Source: Acidimicrobiia bacterium (GTDB lineage: Bacteria > Actinomycetota > Acidimicrobiia > Spongiisociales > Spongiisociaceae). Taken from it: a DNA stretch of 64,000 nt. A program made the translations under genes and the position numbers. Positions 9,655 through 18,092 of the stretch are shown here, in pieces. The stretch spans positions 1 through 64,000 of the forward strand of contig WTGI01000084.1 of NCBI GenBank assembly GCA_011523635.1. The letters run 5' to 3'. Position 1 is the stretch's first letter, and each line of letters opens with the position of its first letter. The notes under the pieces are model-generated. The model did no database searches. It worked only from the letters and a program-made list of their open reading frames with translations, and was not told the DNA's origin.

Positions 9655-12306
9655 ATGTCGCTACTCGGCAAGGTGCTGCGTGCCGGCGAGTCCAAGAACC
9701 TGAAGACCCTCGAAGCCCTGGCGGCGCGGGTCAACCAGATGGAGCCCCTGATGGAGGAGCTCGACGACTCCGCGCTCGCCCAAAAGACCGTCGAGTTCCG
9801 GAGGCGTCTCGAGTCCGGAGAGACGCTGGACGACCTGGAGGTCGAAGCCTTCGCCACGGTCAGGGAGGCCGCCAAGCGGACGCTCGGCCAGCGGCACTAC
9901 GACGTCCAGGTGGTCGGCGCAGGCGCTCTCCACCGGGGCATGATCGCCGAGATGCGGACCGGGGAGGGCAAGACGCTGGTCTCCACCATGCCGGTCTACC
10001 TGAACTCCCTCGGCGGAGCCGGCGTGCATGTCGTGACCGTCAACGACTACCTGGCCGCCCGCGATGCCGAGTGGATGGGGGGCATCTACCGGATGCTGGG
10101 TCTCTCCGTGGGTCTCATCCAGGCAGGCGACGATCCGGCCTCGCGCAAGCCCGCCTACGAGGCTGACGTCACCTACGGCACCAACAACGAGTTCGGATTC
10201 GATTACCTGCGCGACAACATGGCCATGGCCACGCAGCTACGCGTGCAGCGCGGCCATCGCTTCGGCATCGTCGACGAGGTGGACTCGATCCTGGTGGACG
10301 AGGCGCGCACCCCCCTCATCATCTCCGGGCGGGTGGGCGACAACGCTCGCTGGTACCGGGAGTTCGCCCGGCTGGTGCGGGGTCTCCGCGAAGGCGCCCA
10401 CTACGAAGTCGACTACGGCAAGCGGCAGGTGCTGACCACCGAGGAAGGCGTGGCCCAGGTCGAGCGCATGCTGGGCGTGGAGAACATGTACGACCATGCC
10501 GCGGTCGATTTCGTTCACCATCTCGAGCAGGCTCTGCGCGCCAAGGCGCTCTACCAGCGCGATGTCGAGTACCTGGTCTCGCATGGCCAGGTACTGATCG
10601 TCGACGAGTTCACGGGCCGGGTTCTCGAGGGCCGCCGCTACGGGGAAGGCCTCCACCAGGCCATCGAGGCAAAGGAGGGAGTGCGGATCAAGGAGGAGAA
10701 CCAGACCCTGGCGGCGATCACCCTCCAGAACTACTTCCGCCTCTACGACAAGCTGGCCGGGATGACCGGTACTGCCATGACCGAGGCCTCCGAGTTCTCA
10801 CAGATCTACGGGTTAGAGGTCATGGAGGTCCCCACCCATGTCTCGGTGGCGAGGGTCGATCAGCCCGACGTGATCTACAAGACCGAGGACGCCAAGTACC
10901 TGGCGCTGGCTCAGGACATAGAGGAGCGTCACCAGGCGGGCCAGCCGGTGCTGGTGGGCACGGTTTCGATCGAGAAGTCCGAACGCGTGTCGAGGTTGCT
11001 GGCCAGACGGGGGATATCCCACGAGGTCCTGAACGCCAAGCACCACGCCCGGGAGGCCGAGATCATCGCCCAGGCCGGCCGTCCCGGGGCCGTCACGGTG
11101 GCCACCAACATGGCCGGCCGCGGCGTGGACATCCAGCTGGGCGGCAACCCGGAGGGTCTGGCGCGGGCCGCCATACGGAAGCGACCGGACCTGCAGCCGG
11201 GCAGCCCTCCCTGGGAGCGGGAGTACCAGCAGATCCTCGATACCCACCGGGCCGCGACGGAGGAGACGCGGCGGCAGGTGCTGGAGGCCGGGGGCCTCTA
11301 CGTGCTCGGGACCGAGCGCCACGAGAGCCGCCGGATCGACAACCAGCTCCGGGGACGGTCGGGCCGCCAGGGCGACCCGGGTGAGTCCCGGTTCTACCTG
11401 TCCCTCGGCGATGACCTGATGAGGAGGTTCGCCAGCGAGCGGGTCAGCACCATCATGGAGCGTCTCCGGATGCCCGACGAGGTCCCGATCGAGGCGAAGA
11501 TGGTCAGCAAGGCCGTGGAGCGGGCCCAGTCGCAGGTTGAGTCGCAGAACTTCGAGATCCGGAAGAACGTCCTCAAGTACGACGAGGTCATGAACCGCCA
11601 GCGTGAGGTGATCTACGAGTGGCGCGACAGCATCCTTCGCACCCGGGAGAGCCGTGACCTGGTGGTGGGATGGGTGGAGGAGTCGATCGAGGCCACCGTG
11701 CGGGCCGGTCTACCGGACGATGTGCCGCCGGCGGAGTGGGACCTGGACGGGTTGTTCAGGGAGCTCCAGATCCTGTACTCGTCCGATCTCACGCCCGGTG
11801 ACCTGGCGGCGACAGCCAGGTCGGTCGACGAGGTGGTCGAGGCGGTTGCGGATGACGCGGTCCGCCGGTTCGAGGAGCGGGAGGGCGAACTGACGCCCGA
11901 GGTGATGCGCCGCATCGAGCAGGGTCTTGCCCTGTCGATCATCGACAACAAGTGGCGGGACCACCTGTCGGAGATGGACTACCTGCGGGCCGGGATCGGC
12001 CTCAGGGCGATGGGCCAGAGGGATCCCCTGACCGAGTACCGCCGGGAGGGCTACGAGATGTTCAGCTACCTGGTGGACTCCGTGAAGCGTGACACCGCTC
12101 GCTACCTCTACCGGGTGGAGGTGGCGGAGGCCCGTCGCCGGGCTCAACCCCGGGCCCGCGTCACCGCCGGTCCGGGCCCGCGGCGACCCAAGCAGGCGAA
12201 GTCGGCCAAGGTGGGACGGAACGCCCCCTGTCCGTGCGGCTCCGGCCTGAAGGCCAAGCGGTGCTCCAAGACACCCGACTGCATGGCGGCCGCCCGCGCC
12301 CGATAG
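9655..12306 (+). CDS. secA: preprotein translocase ATPase SecA
   Basis: 883 residues, usual for SecA. Walker A is GEGKT at residues 103-107, the DEAD-like D-E-V-D motif is near residue 206, and an M-A-G-R-G-V-D segment and an R-G-R-S-G-R-Q-G-D-P-G helicase motif follow. Residues ~855-875 contain the zinc-binding SEC-C motif (CPCGSGLKAKRC), used by SecA to contact phospholipid and, where present, SecB. It drives Sec-dependent export through SecYEG. With only one copy in the window, SecA1 versus SecA2 is not tested, but length and SEC-C favour the canonical SecA. Confidence 0.97.
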   Translation: MSLLGKVLRAGESKNLKTLEALAARVNQMEPLMEELDDSALAQKTVEFRRRLESGETLDDLEVEAFATVREAAKRTLGQRHYDVQVVGAGALHRGMIAEMRTGEGKTLVSTMPVYLNSLGGAGVHVVTVNDYLAARDAEWMGGIYRMLGLSVGLIQAGDDPASRKPAYEADVTYGTNNEFGFDYLRDNMAMATQLRVQRGHRFGIVDEVDSILVDEARTPLIISGRVGDNARWYREFARLVRGLREGAHYEVDYGKRQVLTTEEGVAQVERMLGVENMYDHAAVDFVHHLEQALRAKALYQRDVEYLVSHGQVLIVDEFTGRVLEGRRYGEGLHQAIEAKEGVRIKEENQTLAAITLQNYFRLYDKLAGMTGTAMTEASEFSQIYGLEVMEVPTHVSVARVDQPDVIYKTEDAKYLALAQDIEERHQAGQPVLVGTVSIEKSERVSRLLARRGISHEVLNAKHHAREAEIIAQAGRPGAVTVATNMAGRGVDIQLGGNPEGLARAAIRKRPDLQPGSPPWEREYQQILDTHRAATEETRRQVLEAGGLYVLGTERHESRRIDNQLRGRSGRQGDPGESRFYLSLGDDLMRRFASERVSTIMERLRMPDEVPIEAKMVSKAVERAQSQVESQNFEIRKNVLKYDEVMNRQREVIYEWRDSILRTRESRDLVVGWVEESIEATVRAGLPDDVPPAEWDLDGLFRELQILYSSDLTPGDLAATARSVDEVVEAVADDAVRRFEEREGELTPEVMRRIEQGLALSIIDNKWRDHLSEMDYLRAGIGLRAMGQRDPLTEYRREGYEMFSYLVDSVKRDTARYLYRVEVAEARRRAQPRARVTAGPGPRRPKQAKSAKVGRNAPCPCGSGLKAKRCSKTPDCMAAARAR

Positions 12307-12365
12307 GAGCCCGCGCGTCGCCCTCCACTGGTACCCGTCCGAGCGGCAAGCGAAGCCGGTCCTAC

Positions 12366-12386
12366 AGGATGGAGAGAATCCATCCT
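12366..12386 (+). terminator. hairpin downstream of secA
   Basis: Perfect 8-bp stem (AGGATGGA with TCCATCCT) and 5-nt loop, 60 bases after the secA stop. There is no T-run behind it, so it may be a 3' stabilising hairpin or a Rho-assisted end rather than a classical intrinsic terminator. An unusually AT-rich patch follows at about 12390-12421. Confidence 0.4.
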
Positions 12387-12566
12387 ACACGTTGGACATA
12401 GACGATAATATGTTATAGATGAGAGCGTTGCGTTTTACTGAAGTGTGGTCTGTCATCGAGATGCTTGATGAGCGCGCGCTTGGCTGCGAGTCGCACCGGT
12501 AGCTCGTCAGCCTGTGTGGGCCTAAAGAGTTAGCCCTGGACGTTGGTGATGCTCAGTCCGTAGTCA

Positions 12567-12890
12567 CTAATTCGGATCCGGTGGCGGCGGTTTCGACCAA
12601 TCTTCGATGCAGCGTTCCGCCATGGGTACCGGGTGGACGGACCTGGTCAGGTCGCTGGGGGATAGGAACACGCTGGCGGGGATCTTCGGATCGAAGGATC
12701 GCAGGTAGCTCGCGCCGTCCTCGTCGAGTCGCCGCCAGGTGCCGGACCAGGCGTACCCGGTCGGACCCACGATGTGGCGGGCCGCCGTGAAGATATCGCG
12801 GGGGAGGTGGCGGGCCCCCTCGCGCCGGGCCGCCCACTCAGCCATGGCGGCTCGGCACTTCCTGCTGATCGCGGCAAGGAGTCGACCCAT
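12567..12890 (-). CDS. hypothetical protein (107 aa)
   Basis: Open frame of 107 residues in an otherwise gene-free 787-base gap, with a basic N-terminal helix, aromatic-rich middle (Y-A-W-S-G-T-W-R-R) and a proline-rich C-terminus. No family is recognised. An internal ATG at residue 16 would give 92 residues. Nothing contradicts coding, but in DNA of this GC content spurious frames of this size are common, and no clear ribosome binding site is seen. The rest of the gap holds the hairpin after secA, an AT-rich patch with a 27-codon frame at 12419-12502, and a degenerate repeat copy at 12988-13079. Confidence 0.35.
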   Translation of the reverse strand: MGRLLAAISRKCRAAMAEWAARREGARHLPRDIFTAARHIVGPTGYAWSGTWRRLDEDGASYLRSFDPKIPASVFLSPSDLTRSVHPVPMAERCIEDWSKPPPPDPN

Positions 12891-12987
12891 ACCAGGATTC
12901 TATCCGGAACGCGTCACCTAGGCAGGCCGTAGCCTCGCGTCGACGGGCCCGGATGGGCGACGCGACGGGCGCTCGGAGTCGGTCCGC

Positions 12988-13079
12988 TCGCCCCTATTGC
13001 TGATGTTCCCTGACCGGCCACGAAGCCGACTCCCGACCGTCCACCGCGCGAATCCCGAATTCATGGAGAATCGGGGCTA
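12988..13079. repeat. degenerate, internally deleted copy of the 205-bp terminal-inverted-repeat element
   Basis: The right end (13062-13079) matches the 18-bp terminal repeat CATGAATAATCGGGGCTA of the full elements at 16 of 18 positions. The left end (12988-13005) matches its reverse complement at about 13 of 18 and is followed by TTCCC as in the copy at 63255. Only ~92 bases separate the outer ends. It ends 14 bases before the prfB start codon. Confidence 0.55.
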
Positions 13080-13093
13080 ACCTCCCCACCGTC

Positions 13094-14240
13094 ATGGACC
13101 GCACTGACCCCCGCCCTCTCATCGACGACCTGCGCGCCCGCCTCTCGGACGCCCGGAGGTTCCTTTGATGTCGACTCCAAGCTCGACGACCTGGTCGAGC
13201 TGAGGGAGCAGGTCTCCCTTCCCGACCTCTGGGACGACCCTGATCGGGCCACCCGCCTGACCCGTCGGTTGGGGCGGATCGAACGCCTGGTGAACCGGGT
13301 GGTGGCCATGGAGGACGACCTGGAGGACGCAGGCATCCTGGTCGACCTGGCCCGGGAGGAAGGCGACGCCGCCACCCTCGACGAGGTGGCTCGCGACCTT
13401 GCCACCACCGAACGACGGATCGCGGTCCTTGAGGAGGAGTCGCTCTACTTCGGCGAGTACGACGACCATGCCGCCATCCTCAGCGTGCACGCCGGCGCCG
13501 GGGGCGTGGACGCCCAGGACTGGGCGGAGATGATGGTCCGCATGTACGTCCGCTACCTGACCGAGCTCGGCTTCGAACACGAGATCGACGACCTCCAGTC
13601 GGGCGAGGAGGCGGGTATCAAATCGGCCACTCTGACGGCCGAGGGTGAGCATGCCTATGCGGTTCTGGAGGCGGAGCGTGGGGTCCATCGACTGGTACGG
13701 ATATCACCCTTCGACTCCAACTCCCGCCGCCATACTTCCTTCGCCGGGGTGGACGTGGTGCCGCTGGTGGAGGACGCCGCCGTCGAGATCAGTCCGGATG
13801 ACCTACGGATCGACACCTACCGTTCCCAGGGCGCCGGTGGCCAGCACGTGAACACCACCGATTCGGCTGTCCGGCTCACCCATCTGCCGACGGGCATCGT
13901 GGTGGCCTGCCAGGCGGAGCGCTCCCAGCTCCAGAACCGGGCCAGGGCCATGGCCCTCCTCAGGGCGAAGCTGGCCGAGTTGGCCCGCGTCCGCCAGCAA
14001 CAGGAACTGGATGAGATTCGCGGGGAGCAGACCGAAGCTGCCTGGGGGCGCCAGATCCGTTCGTACGTCCTCCAGCCCTACCAGCAGGTGAAGGACCTCA
14101 GGACGGGGCTGGAGGTGGGCAACGTCCAGGGCGTGCTGGACGGCGGCCTCGGAAGGCTCACGGAGTCCTACCTGCACTGGCGCCGGGCCAACCGGGAGCG
14201 GCAGGATCGGAGGGACGCCGGGGTTCGCGCCCCCTCCTAA
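13094..14240 (+). CDS. prfB: peptide chain release factor 2 with programmed +1 frameshift
   Basis: The first 24 codons (from ATG 13094) end at an in-frame TGA at 13166-13168. The context is GGAGG, three bases, CTT TGA, the canonical prfB frameshift signal: an internal Shine-Dalgarno sequence, slippery CUU and the RF2-specific stop. Shifting +1 (skipping T13166) joins frame to 13167-14240, giving 381 residues. The product has the RF2 recognition motif SPF (in RISPFDSNS), the GGQ motif (GAGGQHVN) and a coiled N-terminal domain. It releases peptides at UGA and UAA and so autoregulates its own synthesis. The gene precedes ftsE, a frequent actinobacterial order. Confidence 0.95.
13155..13168 (+). 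promoter_or_regulatory. programmed +1 frameshift site of prfB
   Basis: GGAGG (13155-13159) stands three bases before CTT TGA (13163-13168), the same spacing as in the well-studied E. coli prfB site. When RF2 is scarce the ribosome pauses at UGA and slips from CUU to UUU, entering the frame of the main prfB open reading frame. Confidence 0.93.
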
Positions 14241-14316
14241 ACCCTTTGAGTAGTGGGGACCCGTTGGTAGTCTCAGCATCCCGTACGCTTCCGGACTCGG
14301 TGGGACAGGGACGTTC

Positions 14317-15009
14317 ATGATCCGACTGCATAATGTTGCCAAGGTCTACGACGGTGGGGTGGTGGCAGTCCAGGAAGTGAGCATGGACGTTCGCAAGGGG
14401 GAGTTCGTGTTCCTGGTGGGTCCGTCAGGCTCGGGGAAGTCCACGCTGATCCGGATGTGCCTGCGCGAGGAGAAGGTGACCCGGGGCAAGATCTGGGTGG
14501 CCGGCAAGGACATCACCAAGCTGCCCACCTGGCGGGTTCCGTACCTCCGCCGCACCGTCGGAACCATCTTCCAGGACTTCAAGCTGCTGCCCACCAAGAC
14601 CGTGGCCGAGAACGTGGCCTTCGCCCTCAAGGTGACCGGATGCCCGCGCTCCATCGTGCGCCGCCAGGTGAACACAGTGCTGGAACTCGTGGGGCTGTCG
14701 GCCAAGACCGACCGCTACCCGCGGCAGCTGTCCGGAGGCGAGCAGCAACGGGTGTCCATCGCCCGGGCCTTCGTCAACCGGCCGCCGATCCTGCTTGCCG
14801 ATGAGCCGACCGGCAACCTCGACCCAGCCACGTCGGTGGGCATCATGAGGCTGCTAGACCGGATCAACCGCACCGGCACGACCGTGATGATGGCCACCCA
14901 CGACTTCGCCATCGTGGACGCGATGCGCCGCCGCGTGGTCCAGCTCGACCGGGGACGGGTGGTCCGGGACCAGGGCGAGTCGGGTTACGAGTCGTCCGAA
15001 GAGACGTGA
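14317..15009 (+). CDS. ftsE: cell division ATP-binding protein FtsE
   Basis: 230 residues, ABC ATPase. Walker A GPSGSGKS (about residues 36-43), Q-loop in FQDFKLLP, signature LSGGEQQRVSIARAF, Walker B ILLADEPTGNLDP and the switch His in MATHDFAIVD. FtsE pairs with FtsX, whose gene follows with a 4-base overlap (GTGA), and together they regulate septal peptidoglycan hydrolases. Length is normal for the family. Confidence 0.95.
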   Translation: MIRLHNVAKVYDGGVVAVQEVSMDVRKGEFVFLVGPSGSGKSTLIRMCLREEKVTRGKIWVAGKDITKLPTWRVPYLRRTVGTIFQDFKLLPTKTVAENVAFALKVTGCPRSIVRRQVNTVLELVGLSAKTDRYPRQLSGGEQQRVSIARAFVNRPPILLADEPTGNLDPATSVGIMRLLDRINRTGTTVMMATHDFAIVDAMRRRVVQLDRGRVVRDQGESGYESSEET

Positions 15010-15878
15010 GCACCTTTCTCTTTCTGATCGGCGAGGCCTTCGTCAATCTGCGCCGCAATGCCTTGGTGGCGACCGGCGCCGTCCTGGCGGTGTTCGTGTC
15101 CCTGGCGCTGGCGTTCGGCGCGCTGGTGTTCAACGAATTGGTGCGGGTCAACACCCTGCAGTGGCAGCAGGGAGACCACCTGATCATCTTCCTCAAGGAC
15201 GAGGGTGGTCCGGTGGCCCATAGCGAGCTCCTGGCCCAGATCAACGACTATCCCGAGGTGAAGAACGCCTGGTACATGGACAAGGCGGGCGCCTACCAGG
15301 AGTTCCTGGAGATCTACAGCGACCAGCCGGCGCTGGCTGCGACGGTGACGGCGGCCGATCTTCCCGCCTCGATCCGGGTGGAGCTTGAGGACATCTCGAC
15401 CTACCAGGAGGTCCAGTTCCGGTTGGTGGGCCACCCGCTCCTCAGACGCCTATCGGTGTTCAGCGAGGGGATCGAGCGGCTGCTCAGCCTCACCGGAGTG
15501 CTCAACTCCATCGGTTTCGGCCTGGTGGTGCTCATGGGGGCGTCGGCGGTGGTATTGATCGCCAACACCATCCGCATGGCCATCTACGCCCGGCGGGAGG
15601 AGATCGCCATCATGAAGCTGGTGGGCGCCGGCAACTGGTTCATCCGCGTCCCGTTCATCATCGAAGGCGCCACGGTCGGCCTGCTGGGAGGTGGGCTGGC
15701 TGCGGCGGCGGTGTTCGCCAGTCACAACCTGCTGGAGCGAATCCCGACCGACATTCTGATCCGCTTCCAGGTTGACCAGGGGTTCCTGCTGAGCCGGGCC
15801 ATCCTGATCCTTGCCTTCGGCGGTCTGGCGGGATTCATCGGGAGCAGCCTCGGGCTGAGACGCTTCCTGAGGGTATGA
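15006..15878 (+). CDS. ftsX: cell division permease-like protein FtsX
   Basis: 290 residues from a GTG overlapping the ftsE stop. One helix near residues 18-40, a ~110-residue extracytoplasmic domain, then three helices near 165-190, 215-245 and 260-285: the four-helix FtsX topology. FtsEX carries no transport substrate; its outer domain activates a peptidoglycan hydrolase, most likely the M23 protein encoded immediately downstream (stop/start overlap ATGA). Confidence 0.92.
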   Translation: MSTFLFLIGEAFVNLRRNALVATGAVLAVFVSLALAFGALVFNELVRVNTLQWQQGDHLIIFLKDEGGPVAHSELLAQINDYPEVKNAWYMDKAGAYQEFLEIYSDQPALAATVTAADLPASIRVELEDISTYQEVQFRLVGHPLLRRLSVFSEGIERLLSLTGVLNSIGFGLVVLMGASAVVLIANTIRMAIYARREEIAIMKLVGAGNWFIRVPFIIEGATVGLLGGGLAAAAVFASHNLLERIPTDILIRFQVDQGFLLSRAILILAFGGLAGFIGSSLGLRRFLRV

Positions 15879-17086
15879 CCGTGCGCCGGCTGGGGCTGGT
15901 CGGGGGAATGGTGTTGGCCGTGCTGGGGGTATTCGCGGCCGCGCCGATGCTGGTCGAGGCTCAGAACGAGGAGCAGCGTCTCGACCAGGTCGAGCGACAG
16001 ATGTCCGAGTTGGAGCAGCTGATCGAGAGCGCGCAGGCGGAGCGCACGGCGTATGTCGAGCAGATCGAGGAAACGGAAGCCCGCATGGAGGAGCTGAGGG
16101 TTCGACTCTGGGCGGCGGAGGACCAGTTGACCTCGGCGGACGCGGCGTTGGCGGTAAGCCGGGATGCGTTCACGGGACTCAGCCGCCGGGTCAGGTTGAT
16201 GGACGCCGAACTCGCCAAGACCAGGCTGGATCAGCGCGTCACCGGGGAGTCCCTCCGGGAGCGAACGGTCGAGATGTACATGAGCAGCGCGACCGGGATC
16301 AACTCCCTGTTCGCGGGCGCCTGGGATCCGGAGTCCAACTCGATCCGGCTGGAATACTCGCGCCGCCTGCTTGAGGACACGGAGTTGCTGCTGCACTCGC
16401 TCGAGATCCTGGAGCGCCAGGAGGTGACCCGCCAGGAAGAGCTGGTGCGTGAACAGGAGCGCGAAGCAGAGCTGCTCACCCGGCTGGAGGCGGAGCAGGC
16501 CCTGGCCCAGCAGTATCGCGCGGAGGTGGCGTCGGCGCGGGAGCAGCTCGGCGAGGAGTTGATTCGGCAGGAGGAGTTGCTGGCCGAGGTGATCGGCGAG
16601 ATCGAGGACCATGAGGATCACGTGGCCGCCCTGGAGGCCGAGTCCAAGAGGATCGAGCTCGAGATTCTCCGGCGCCAGGTCCGGGAAGGGCGGGCGCCGG
16701 GCGTGCTGGCCTGGCCGGTGGGCGGCGCCCTCACCTCACCTTACGGGTGGCGCATCCATCCCATTTTCGGTGATCGCCGCCTGCACACCGGGATCGACCT
16801 TCGAGGCAGTACCGGGGAGCCCATCCACGCCGCCGCCAACGGCACGGTGATCCTGGCGGGGACCTGGGGAGGTTACGGGCGGACCGTGGTGGTGGACCAC
16901 GGCGGGGGCCTGTCGACGCTCTATGCCCATGCGTCCCGGATCGCGGCGAGCGAGGGCGAGGAAGTGCTGGCCGGCGAGGTGGTGGCGTACGTCGGATGCA
17001 CTGGCTTCTGCACCGGTCCCCACCTGCACTTCGAGGTGCGGGAAGTGGGCAGCCCGGTGGACCCGATGCTCTACCTGCCGAGGTGA
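15875..17086 (+). CDS. coiled-coil M23 peptidase, EnvC/RipC-like partner of FtsEX
   Basis: 403 residues: signal peptide (residues 1-27), long coiled coils (about 28-240), then a LytM/M23 domain (about 270-400). All zinc ligands of an active enzyme are visible: H-x3-D in HTGIDL and HxH in GPHLHFEV, with a further H in LYAHAS. This differs from E. coli EnvC, which lacks active-site residues and only activates amidases; here direct D,D-endopeptidase activity on septal peptidoglycan is more likely. The paired cysteines in GCTGFCTGPH are consistent with an extracellular disulfide. Confidence 0.88.
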   Translation: MTVRRLGLVGGMVLAVLGVFAAAPMLVEAQNEEQRLDQVERQMSELEQLIESAQAERTAYVEQIEETEARMEELRVRLWAAEDQLTSADAALAVSRDAFTGLSRRVRLMDAELAKTRLDQRVTGESLRERTVEMYMSSATGINSLFAGAWDPESNSIRLEYSRRLLEDTELLLHSLEILERQEVTRQEELVREQEREAELLTRLEAEQALAQQYRAEVASAREQLGEELIRQEELLAEVIGEIEDHEDHVAALEAESKRIELEILRRQVREGRAPGVLAWPVGGALTSPYGWRIHPIFGDRRLHTGIDLRGSTGEPIHAAANGTVILAGTWGGYGRTVVVDHGGGLSTLYAHASRIAASEGEEVLAGEVVAYVGCTGFCTGPHLHFEVREVGSPVDPMLYLPR

Positions 17087-17090
17087 GATC

Positions 17091-17570
17091 GTGAACCGTG
17101 AGAAGAAGAAGGCGGGCTCTGTTATCGCCTCCAACCGCCGGGCGCGGTTCGAATACGTGTTCGACGAGGAGTACGAGGCCGGCATCGTGCTGACCGGCTC
17201 CGAGGTGAAGAGCCTGCGAGCGGGCCAGGTCCAGTTGCGAGAGGCCTACGGCCTGGTACGCCGGGGCGAGGTGTGGATGGTGGGGATGCATATCGCTCCC
17301 TACGAGATGGCCCGGCACGGTGGCCACGAGGCCAAGCGGGAGCGCAAGCTGCTACTACACAGCCGGGAGATCGGGCGGATCAACAGCCGCGTCCAGGAGC
17401 GGGGTCTCACCATTGTGCCGATCAGGATGTATTGGAAGAACGGGCGGGTCAAGGTGCTGATCGGGGTCGGCCGGGGGTCCCGTCGCTACGACAAGCGGCA
17501 GAAGCTGAAGGCCCGTGAGATGGAGCGGGAGGCACGCCGGGCCATGTCGGACCGGCGCCGGTCGACGTGA
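17091..17570 (+). CDS. smpB: SsrA-binding protein SmpB
   Basis: 159 residues from GTG 17091, four bases after the preceding stop. Family landmarks: ASNRRARFEYVFDEEYEAG, L-T-G-S-E-V-K-S-L-R, the H-E-A-K-R-E-R-K-L-L-L-H segment and the basic C-terminal tail with K-x-Y-D-K-R. SmpB carries tmRNA to stalled ribosomes; its RNA partner is encoded 69 bases downstream. Confidence 0.96.
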   Translation: MNREKKKAGSVIASNRRARFEYVFDEEYEAGIVLTGSEVKSLRAGQVQLREAYGLVRRGEVWMVGMHIAPYEMARHGGHEAKRERKLLLHSREIGRINSRVQERGLTIVPIRMYWKNGRVKVLIGVGRGSRRYDKRQKLKAREMEREARRAMSDRRRST

Positions 17571-17639
17571 GACTCCCCGTGGGTAGGGGCGAGGCCGCTT
17601 GTCACGGGACGGGTGTACACTGATCGAACAATCTCTATT

Positions 17640-17995
17640 GGGGGTGAACAGGTTTCGACGTCGGTAGTAGAGGTGTCGGAAGCGAGCCGAGGTCACCGGA
17701 GTCCTCGTTAAACAGCCGGTAACAACCATAAGTGCCAAGCCAAACCTTGCACTGGCTGCCTAGAGAAAGGTAGCCCGTCCCCCGGAGGGGTTCCTGCCGT
17801 CTTCGGAGTGGGCGTCGCTTAGCAGGATGGACTCGCCGGGATGCCCGGACCGGAGGGTCGAGATCAATCCGGGTGTAGGGCGGACGGTCACTCGCCGATG
17901 GAGTCCGACCGTCTGAAGGCTCGCCATCGGCTGCGCTCGGAGACGCCGCCACCGAAGTACCGACGGACCGGGGTTCGATTCCCCGCACCTCCACC
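17640..17995 (+). ncRNA. ssrA: transfer-messenger RNA
   Basis: The 5' end GGGGGTG (17640-17646) pairs over seven positions with CACCTCC (17986-17992); the T-arm GGTTCGATTCC lies just before and ACC follows. The conserved 5' stretch GGTGAACAGGTTTCGAC is present. The tag frame is read from GCC 17734 to TAG 17763 and encodes AKPNLALAA, a short tag ending in the usual LALAA degron; AAGT before the resume codon fits the consensus context. The final A of CCA is not encoded. Position next to smpB supports it. Confidence 0.95.
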
Positions 17996-18060
17996 GCGTG
18001 ATTCGATACGTCCCAGCGGGCGTTCGCTATCCGGTGGGCCGCTCATGTTTTGATCGCGCA

Positions 18061-18078
18061 CCACCACGCGAGTGGTGG
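18061..18078 (-). terminator. hairpin between tmRNA and the convergent amidohydrolase gene
   Basis: Perfect 7-bp stem CCACCAC/GTGGTGG with a GCGA loop, lying between two convergent transcription units. No strong T-run on either strand, so a bidirectional end or merely a structured spacer; low certainty. Confidence 0.35.
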
Positions 18079-18092
18079 ACCTCGGTTTGCGA

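Noticed and set aside
12419-12502. 27-codon plus-strand frame in the AT-rich patch after secA
   Set aside because: No ribosome site, no recognisable motif and too short to support; possibly a gene remnant.
13269-14240. prfB as a truncated gene or pseudogene starting at 13269
   Set aside because: The upstream 25-codon frame and GGAGG-N3-CTT-TGA signal explain the frame change as normal programmed frameshifting.
17599-17621. TTGTCA ... TACACT as the tmRNA promoter
   Set aside because: The spacer is only 11 bases, too short for a sigma-70-type promoter; the true promoter is undecided.
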